Positions 1 through 4,256 of a stretch of DNA of 6,335 nucleotides are shown here, piece by piece. The stretch is from the NCBI GenBank assembly GCA_903827085.1, contig CAIKHC010000010.1:1-6335 (forward strand), given 5' to 3'. Position 1 is the stretch's first letter; every line of letters begins with the position of its first letter. The notes beneath the pieces are model-generated. The model saw only the letters and a list, made by a program, of their open reading frames with translations. It searched no databases and was not told the origin of the DNA. The position numbers and the translations under genes are program-made. The stretch comes from an uncultured Candidatus Nemicrothrix sp. (GTDB lineage Bacteria > Actinomycetota > Acidimicrobiia > Acidimicrobiales > Acidimicrobilacustridaceae).

Positions 1-297
1 CGCGACAAGAAGGGCAAGAAGAACAAGGACCGTTCAATCGGTGTCGACTCAACCCGCTTGTACTTCCCCATCGGACGCTCGGCGCAGGTGCGCCCCGGAG
101 ACCTCGTCGGTGCCATCACCGGCGAAACTGGTCTCGCAGGCAAGCAAATTGGTTCCATCGAAATCGCTGACAAGTTCTCGCTGGTTGAAGTCCCAGAGAA
201 GTCAGCGGACGACATCATTCGGGCAATGAAGAAGACGACCATCAAGGGCCGCAAGGTTGTCCCGCGTCGAGAGCGTTTTCAGCGTTTCGAACGCTGA
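1..297 (+). CDS. deaD: DEAD-box RNA helicase, C-terminal part (5' end outside window)
   Basis: This is the last 98 codons of a DeaD/CsdA-type ATP-dependent RNA helicase, open from the first base of the window and ending in a double stop (TGA TGA). The visible part starts with a lysine-rich linker (RDKKGKKNKDR) and continues into a DbpA-type RNA-binding domain, recognisable by RLYFPIGRSAQVRPGDLVGA, the glycine-rich ITGETGLAGKQIG stretch, the IADKFSLVEVP strand and the tail IKGRKVVPRRERF. In the family this domain contacts structured RNA while the two RecA-like motor domains, which lie outside the window, unwind it; known roles are ribosome assembly and mRNA turnover, especially in the cold. 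The Q, Walker and DEAD motifs cannot be checked here. It lies on the same strand as the pirin gene but is functionally unrelated as far as can be seen. Confidence 0.9.
   Translation, partial: RDKKGKKNKDRSIGVDSTRLYFPIGRSAQVRPGDLVGAITGETGLAGKQIGSIEIADKFSLVEVPEKSADDIIRAMKKTTIKGRKVVPRRERFQRFER
279..297 (+). terminator. short hairpin over the helicase stop codon, possible terminator
   Basis: There is a perfect 8-bp inverted repeat, TCAGCGTT / AACGCTGA, with a 3-base TCG loop. It covers the last codons and the stop of the helicase gene. No run of T follows, so it is not a classical intrinsic terminator; it could be a U-tract-less terminator, a 3'-end stabilising stem or chance. The symmetry is seen directly; the role is inference. 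Confidence 0.3.
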
Positions 298-330
298 TGA
301 ACTGAGTATTCAGGCCTCTACGCTTGAACC

Positions 331-1371
331 ATGTCAGACAACGTCATTCTCCAAACGGTTCCCCTCGGCCTGCACTGGCCCACAATCGATCCGTTCCTCT
401 TCTGCGCGCATCACGACGACAACTATCCGGCGGGGAACTCGCAACTAGGTCCTGATGCTTCGCTTGAGGGCCGGAACATCGGATCGGACTTTGAGGGCAT
501 CGACGGATGGCGTATGTACCACGGGTCGGTCGTCCCCGGCTTTCCGCAGCATCCTCACCGCGGTTTCGAGACCATCACCTATGTGCGAGAAGGAACCTGC
601 GATCACTCAGACTCTCTTGGGGCCATCGCTCGATTCGGTGAAGGTGATGTGCAGTGGCTCACCGCAGGTTCAGGCATCGTGCACTCTGAGATGATGCCGC
701 TGCGAAATCAATCGCAACCAAATCCACTTGAACTTTTTCAGATCTGGTTGAACCTTCCCGCTGCCGACAAAATGTGCGATCCCTCGTTCACGATGCTCTG
801 GACCGAACACGTTCCGAAAATTCGTCGCATCGATACCGATGGTCGTCTGGTTGAAGTTGTTGTCATCGCCGGCGCCTTCGGCGAAACCGGTCCTCTCACT
901 CCTCCCTCGGATTCCTGGGCCTCAAAGGGTTCCGCCGACGTCGCCGTTTGGCATCTTCATCTTGATCCAGGAACGTCACTAGAGCTCCCTCCCACACGAT
1001 CGGCAGAGACCATTCGATCGCTCTATGTCTTCGATGGCGACGGCGTGCAGATCGGCGATACGCATTTGGGATGCGACACCGGTTCGGTGCTTCGCTCTAC
1101 CGAATCCACACCGCTTCACTCCTCGGGCGGTGCTGATTGCCTCGTGCTTCAGGGTCGCCCAATTGGTGAGCCCGTTGTGCAGCAGGGTCCATTCGTGATG
1201 AATGACGAAGCGGGCCTGCGCCAGACGTTCATCGATTACCAACGCACAGGATTTGGCGGATGGCCATGGCCGGTCGATGGCCCCGTACATGCCGCAGACC
1301 GCAAGAGGTTTGCGGTGCATCCCGATGGTCGTGTCGAAGAACCGATCGAAGCCAACACCGCCCCCACGTGA
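331..1371 (+). CDS. pirin family protein (iron-binding bicupin)
   Basis: A 346-residue pirin. The N-terminal cupin carries the family signature: FPQHPHRGFETITY (residues 71-84), DHSDSLGAIARFGEGDVQWLTAG and GIVHSEMMPL. The four expected iron ligands are all present: His74, His76, His118 and Glu120. The second cupin ends in the typical GEPVVQQGPFVMN (279-291) and WPWPVDGP segment. Pirins are cytoplasmic, non-haem iron proteins; some have quercetin 2,3-dioxygenase activity and others act as redox-sensitive partners of transcription factors or metabolic enzymes, so the substrate cannot be read from sequence. The ATG is the first start after an in-frame TGA at 325-327, which fixes the N-terminus fairly well, but no good ribosome binding site precedes it. 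It lies 33 bases after the helicase and 51 before the P450. It is somewhat longer than short pirins (about 230-290 residues), yet collinear with the long bacterial type. Confidence 0.93.
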   Translation: MSDNVILQTVPLGLHWPTIDPFLFCAHHDDNYPAGNSQLGPDASLEGRNIGSDFEGIDGWRMYHGSVVPGFPQHPHRGFETITYVREGTCDHSDSLGAIARFGEGDVQWLTAGSGIVHSEMMPLRNQSQPNPLELFQIWLNLPAADKMCDPSFTMLWTEHVPKIRRIDTDGRLVEVVVIAGAFGETGPLTPPSDSWASKGSADVAVWHLHLDPGTSLELPPTRSAETIRSLYVFDGDGVQIGDTHLGCDTGSVLRSTESTPLHSSGGADCLVLQGRPIGEPVVQQGPFVMNDEAGLRQTFIDYQRTGFGGWPWPVDGPVHAADRKRFAVHPDGRVEEPIEANTAPT

Positions 1372-1381
1372 CCCGATAGCG

Positions 1382-1400
1382 TCAGCGGCGCAGAATCAAT
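1382..1400 (+). repeat. 19-bp direct repeat, upstream copy
   Basis: The sequence TCAGCGGCGCAGAATCAAT, in the gap between pirin and P450, matches positions 2570-2588 at 18 of 19 bases. The other copy is in the last codons of the P450. Translated in the phase shared with the P450, the gap reads PDSVSGAESIAVVPGGS, which resembles the P450 C-terminus (ISGPESMPVQFTPSN). It may be a relic of a duplicated P450 tail. Confidence 0.55.
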
Positions 1401-1412
1401 CGCAGTTGTTCC

Positions 1413-1418
1413 GGGGGG
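1413..1418 (+). promoter_or_regulatory. ribosome binding site of the P450 gene
   Basis: A GGGGGG run ending 4 bases before the ATG at 1423 is a usable, purine-rich Shine-Dalgarno sequence and supports this start. It stands out because the preceding pirin gene lacks one. Confidence 0.6.
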
Positions 1419-1422
1419 ATCA

Positions 1423-2616
1423 ATGGCACACGAGACACGAAGCGACATCGACCTTCTTGATGGCGAGTGGTACGCACGCCAGCCCTATGAACAATGGGCG
1501 TGGATGCGCGACAACGCGCCGGTCTACTGGGATGAACCCAACCAAGTTTGGGGCATCACTCGGTACGAGGACGTCCTCGCTATCGAGAAAGACGCGAAGA
1601 CCTTCTCGTCGATGCGATCACCACGACCCCACGGCGAAGCACTGCCAATGATGATCTCCATGGATAACCCAGAGCACCAGCGTCGTCGTTCTCTGGTGAA
1701 TAGGGGCTTCACACCGAAGAAGGTGCAGGGGCACGAAGAAACAATCCGAAAGATCTGCTCGAAACTCATCGACGATGTTTCCGCCAAGGGTGAATGCGAT
1801 TTCGTATGGGACATCGCCGCCCCTTTGCCTCTCCTACTTATCGCCGACATGTTGGGTTTTGAACCCGACGCCTATGACGACCTCTTGCGATGGTCTGACG
1901 ACATGATTCGCGGAACAACCGGCACGCCTACACCCGAGGTGCAACTCGCAGCCCTAAATGCAGGTATCGAATTCCGCGAGTATCAGTTACGAGTGATCGC
2001 CGATCGCCGTTCTCGTCCGCCTCAAGATGATCTCATCAGCACGTTGGTGAACGCCGAGATCGATGGACACAAGCTTGACGATGAATCGATCGTGAGCGAG
2101 ACCTTGCTCATTCTCATCGGCGGGGACGAAACCAGCCGTCATGTCATCACATGCGGAATGCTCGCATTGCTTGAGTTCCCCGACCAGCGAGCTCTGCTCG
2201 CTCAGCAGCCGGGCCTCATCGAGACAGGCGTCGAGGAACTCTTGCGCTGGGTATCTCCGATCAAGAACATGTCTCGAACAGTGACTGCGCCAGTCGATAT
2301 TCACGGCGAACACCTCCGAGAGGGTGACCAAGTGATGCTGTTCTATCCATCAGCAAACCGCGATTCCCGTGTTTTCGAGAACCCCGACCAGCTCGATGTG
2401 CGACGCAGTCCCAACCCTCACCTCGCGTTTGGCTTTGGGCCCCATTTCTGCCTAGGCGCATCACTTGCTCGGCTTGAGTTGAAGGTCATGTTCGAAGAGC
2501 TGCTGCGTCGGCTCCCCGATATTCAACTCGCTTCTGCAGAACCGCTTGAGTTCCGAGCTTCGAACTTCATCAGCGGCCCAGAATCAATGCCCGTCCAATT
2601 CACTCCTTCGAACTAA
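1423..2616 (+). CDS. cytochrome P450, CYP142-like (probable steroid side-chain hydroxylase)
   Basis: A complete 397-residue soluble class I bacterial P450 with no membrane anchor. Every core motif is present: HxxxR in the C-helix (His85-Arg89), the I-helix oxygen-activation motif GGDETSRH (233-240), the K-helix ExxR (Glu272-Arg275), and the haem loop FGFGPHFCLG (336-345) with Cys343 as proximal thiolate ligand. From memory of Mycobacterium tuberculosis CYP142, shared stretches include GECDFV-D-AAPLP, ETLLILIGGDET-RH, HLAFGFG-HFCLG and a C-terminal NF-SG-ESMPV-FTPS. CYP142 hydroxylates the terminal side-chain carbon (C26/27) of cholesterol or cholestenone, the first step of side-chain breakdown; a sterol or similar isoprenoid substrate is therefore the best guess, not proven. 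It needs a ferredoxin and reductase, neither of which is in the window. A strong ribosome binding site supports the start. The NTF2-like gene begins 12 bases after its stop, so the two are probably cotranscribed. Another CYP subfamily with a different substrate remains possible. Confidence 0.93.
   Translation: MAHETRSDIDLLDGEWYARQPYEQWAWMRDNAPVYWDEPNQVWGITRYEDVLAIEKDAKTFSSMRSPRPHGEALPMMISMDNPEHQRRRSLVNRGFTPKKVQGHEETIRKICSKLIDDVSAKGECDFVWDIAAPLPLLLIADMLGFEPDAYDDLLRWSDDMIRGTTGTPTPEVQLAALNAGIEFREYQLRVIADRRSRPPQDDLISTLVNAEIDGHKLDDESIVSETLLILIGGDETSRHVITCGMLALLEFPDQRALLAQQPGLIETGVEELLRWVSPIKNMSRTVTAPVDIHGEHLREGDQVMLFYPSANRDSRVFENPDQLDVRRSPNPHLAFGFGPHFCLGASLARLELKVMFEELLRRLPDIQLASAEPLEFRASNFISGPESMPVQFTPSN
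2570..2588 (+). repeat. 19-bp direct repeat, downstream copy inside the P450 3' end
   Basis: TCAGCGGCCCAGAATCAAT encodes part of the conserved P450 C-terminal motif (ISGPESM). It matches the copy at 1382-1400 with a single C/G difference, so the two copies lie at opposite ends of the P450 gene, 1188 bases apart in register. Confidence 0.55.
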
Positions 2617-2620
2617 GAGG
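2615..2620 (+). promoter_or_regulatory. ribosome binding site overlapping the P450 stop codon
   Basis: AAGAGG overlaps the last two bases of the P450 TAA stop and lies 8 bases before the ATG of the NTF2-like gene. The overlap implies that both genes are on one message and may be translationally coupled. Confidence 0.6.
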
Positions 2621-2628
2621 CGTTTCAC

Positions 2629-3060
2629 ATGACTTTTCATCCCGATGAAGTACGCGCTGCCTACGACAACTTTGTTGCAGTTGGAGACAGTGGCGACTGG
2701 AATGCGTGGGCAGACCTTCACACTGTCGATGGACTATGGGTCGAGCATCACCTCGGAACCTTCCGGGGCCGCGAGGAAATTCGAAAGGCAATCGTTGATG
2801 TGATGGCACAGGCGCCATCGACCATGGAATTTCCCATTGAGTGGGTCGTCATCGATGGCAACCGTGTCGTGTACTACCCGTGGCAGGTGCTGCCCCACCC
2901 GACCGGTGGCGAACCATTCCGCTTTAGCTGCATCACGATCCTTGAATATGCCGGAGACGGTCAGTTCTCCTACCAAGAGGACGTGTACAACCCCACTGAA
3001 GGTGAACGCGTCTTTGGGCAGTGGATAGCCGCTGGTGGCCGCCTCCCGGGGCAGGGTTAA
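2629..3060 (+). CDS. NTF2/SnoaL-like domain protein downstream of P450
   Basis: A 143-residue single-domain protein of the nuclear transport factor 2 (NTF2)/SnoaL-like superfamily, the cone-shaped alpha+beta fold that also includes ketosteroid isomerase and scytalone dehydratase. Visible hallmarks are the N-terminal helix AAYDNFVAVGDSGDWNAWADL (residues 10-30), then the strand and helix VDGLWVEHHLGTFRGREEIRKAI (33-55), the FPIEWVVIDGNRVVYY strands (68-83) and the closing FSYQEDVYNPTE (113-124). There is no signal peptide or membrane segment. The fold commonly binds a hydrophobic small molecule in its cavity; whether this member is an isomerase, a dehydratase or a binding protein cannot be told. 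The 12-base gap to the P450 and the shared ribosome-binding-site/stop overlap suggest that it handles the P450 substrate or product. Its stop is 3 bases from that of the convergent glycosylase gene. Fold assignment is firm, function is not. Confidence 0.87.
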   Translation: MTFHPDEVRAAYDNFVAVGDSGDWNAWADLHTVDGLWVEHHLGTFRGREEIRKAIVDVMAQAPSTMEFPIEWVVIDGNRVVYYPWQVLPHPTGGEPFRFSCITILEYAGDGQFSYQEDVYNPTEGERVFGQWIAAGGRLPGQG

Positions 3061-3090
3061 TCGTTAACGACTGAGCGTGACACCGGCGGC
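3028..3090. repeat. imperfect inverted repeat across the convergent gene junction
   Basis: GCCGCTGGTG (3028-3037) and CACCGGCGGC (3081-3090) are inverted copies with one mismatch (a G-U pair in plus-strand RNA), nearly symmetrical about the two stop codons. At the centre is a perfect 10-bp palindrome, TCGTTAACGA (3061-3070), which contains the minus-strand stop; GTTAA/TTAAC also pairs across both stops. The 43-base loop and the lack of T runs make it a weak candidate for a bidirectional terminator. Confidence 0.3.
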
Positions 3091-3666
3091 ACTTGCTGCC
3101 TGTCCGTACCAGTCCGCAAGTGAATCCACTGTCTCGTGAGCATTGAGTCCGCTGGGATTCGGAAGAATCCAGAGCTCGGAGCCTTCGAACCTCTCTTCGG
3201 CGCGTCCAATCACTACCTTCGCGTTCCCGAACGCTTGCCTATAGGCCGTGACGCCGAGAATGGCGACCACTTTTGGATTCCTCATGCGGACGAGTTCGCG
3301 AAGCAAGTTGCCGCCATCGAGAAGTTGTTGTTTCGACAATTCGTCGGCCCTGGCGGTGGCTATCGGGCAGATGTTTGAGATTCCGATTCCCTTGCGCTCG
3401 AATTCAGTACGAACATCGGGTGGCAGTCCACACGATGCATCGACGTCAGTAGTGGTGATGCCTGAGCGATACAACGCCGGCCAAAACCTATTGCCGGGAC
3501 GAGCAAAATGGGCATTCACCGCTGCGGTCCACAGTCCCGGGTTGATGCCAACGAACAGAAGACTGATCTTCTTGGGAAGAACATCATCAACCGTGTGCCC
3601 GTGGAACGACGCCAACTCCTGCTTCGTCGGTCGGCGACCTTCTATGAACTCGTGCCGCTGCGTCAC
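3064..3666 (-). CDS. mug: mismatch-specific uracil-DNA glycosylase (Mug family, UDG family 2)
   Basis: A 200-residue G:U/G:T mismatch-specific DNA glycosylase. It carries both diagnostic motifs: motif 1 GINPG (residues 40-44), in which Asn42 corresponds to the catalytic Asn18 of E. coli Mug, and motif 2 NPSGLNAH (170-177), which inserts into the DNA helix. Between them are the family segments HFARPGNRFWPAL (53-65), GIGISNICPIATARADEL (93-110) and VAILGVTAYRQAFG. These enzymes remove uracil, ethenocytosine and related lesions opposite guanine and start base-excision repair. The start is a GTG 5 bases after the stop of the preceding NTF2-like gene, with no clear ribosome binding site, so translation probably depends on coupling. 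There is no nearby in-frame ATG, and the PTKQELASFHGHTVDDVLP lead-in (13-31) is typical of the family, so the N-terminus is plausible. Length is normal for actinobacterial members, which are longer than the E. coli protein (about 168). The linkage to metabolic genes is probably incidental. Confidence 0.92.
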   Translation of the reverse strand: MTQRHEFIEGRRPTKQELASFHGHTVDDVLPKKISLLFVGINPGLWTAAVNAHFARPGNRFWPALYRSGITTTDVDASCGLPPDVRTEFERKGIGISNICPIATARADELSKQQLLDGGNLLRELVRMRNPKVVAILGVTAYRQAFGNAKVVIGRAEERFEGSELWILPNPSGLNAHETVDSLADWYGQAASAAGVTLSR

Positions 3667-3671
3667 AGCGT

Positions 3672-4208
3672 TCAGATCGCTGCAATGTCTGTCGGTGAGA
3701 GCTTTCGATTTTCGATGTCGAGAAAGCCATCACTCGAGGTGTAGGTATCTTCGCCGGTGAACAACCCGTCGTCTCCGATAGGCCACAACACGCACATTCG
3801 CGCTTCGTAGAGATAGTGCGCATCGATGTCATCGACAGGTACTCCGCGTGCGGCGAGAGTTGCACCCGGATACGCCATACGCATTGTTCCCTCGGTCACG
3901 ATGCAATGCCGGTCGACTACCAGCCATTCGGTATCCAGCTGCAATTTCTCAGCACCCGAAGCAGCGAAATCCTCATAGAACTTTTGCACTGTTGACTTTC
4001 CAATGAGATCTCCACCGCCGTTTGGGATCGAATGCATGTGGTAGTGCGCATGCTCTGAAACTGTCGCCATGAGCTTTTCCATGTCGAGGGATGCTTCGGC
4101 CTGTTGATGTTGCAACAGCAATTCGAGATTGCGACGCAAAACCGGGTCAGTTTCGACCTTGAGACGCTCTTCTACCTTTTCCCACGTGACTCGTTGATCG
4201 ATAACCAT
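3672..4208 (-). CDS. NTF2/SnoaL-like domain protein with helical N-terminal extension
   Basis: A 178-residue protein of the NTF2/SnoaL-like superfamily. The first 40 or so residues (VTWEKVEERLKVETDPVLRRNLELLLQHQQAEASLD) form a charged, helix-prone extension that leads into the usual first helix. The core follows: EKLMATVSEHAHYHMHS (44-60), LIGKSTVQKFYEDFAAS (68-84), LDTEWLVVDRHCIVTEGTMRM (91-111) and the closing DDGLFTGEDTYTSSDGFLDI (146-165). No signal peptide or transmembrane helix is visible. It resembles the plus-strand NTF2-like protein in pattern (EW-V-D in the third strand, a D-G-F-x-x-E-D-x-Y motif near the end), so they are related in fold, but they differ in length and are not recent duplicates. 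A very good ribosome binding site fixes the ATG. It lies 48 bases after the molybdoenzyme and 5 before the glycosylase. Substrate and activity are unknown; a polyketide, steroid or other hydrophobic ligand is possible. Confidence 0.83.
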   Translation of the reverse strand: MVIDQRVTWEKVEERLKVETDPVLRRNLELLLQHQQAEASLDMEKLMATVSEHAHYHMHSIPNGGGDLIGKSTVQKFYEDFAASGAEKLQLDTEWLVVDRHCIVTEGTMRMAYPGATLAARGVPVDDIDAHYLYEARMCVLWPIGDDGLFTGEDTYTSSDGFLDIENRKLSPTDIAAI

Positions 4209-4212
4209 GTCC

Positions 4213-4218
4213 CCTCCT
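4213..4218 (-). promoter_or_regulatory. strong ribosome binding site of the second NTF2-like gene
   Basis: On the minus strand, AGGAGG (within GCAGGAGGGGAC) lies 4 bases before the ATG ending at 4208. It is the best Shine-Dalgarno sequence in the window and settles the start of this gene. It suggests higher translation than for the flanking GTG-started genes. Confidence 0.8.
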
Positions 4219-4256
4219 GCGGATTGTCTGCTCTCAGTTGTAGCCGAATCGCACAG

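Noticed and set aside
706..716. AATCAATCGCA also present at 1394-1404, as part of a repeat family
   Set aside because: The match is only 11 bases long and inside conserved pirin coding sequence; it is expected by chance in a window this size.
1202..1651. Plus-strand open frame (149 codons) bridging pirin and P450
   Set aside because: It runs out of phase through the conserved pirin C-terminus and the P450 N-terminus; the product is basic and low in complexity, typical of an off-frame translation.
3248..3760. Plus-strand open frame (170 codons) across mug and the end of the second NTF2-like gene
   Set aside because: It spans the boundary of two well-supported minus-strand genes, and its translation shows no domain.
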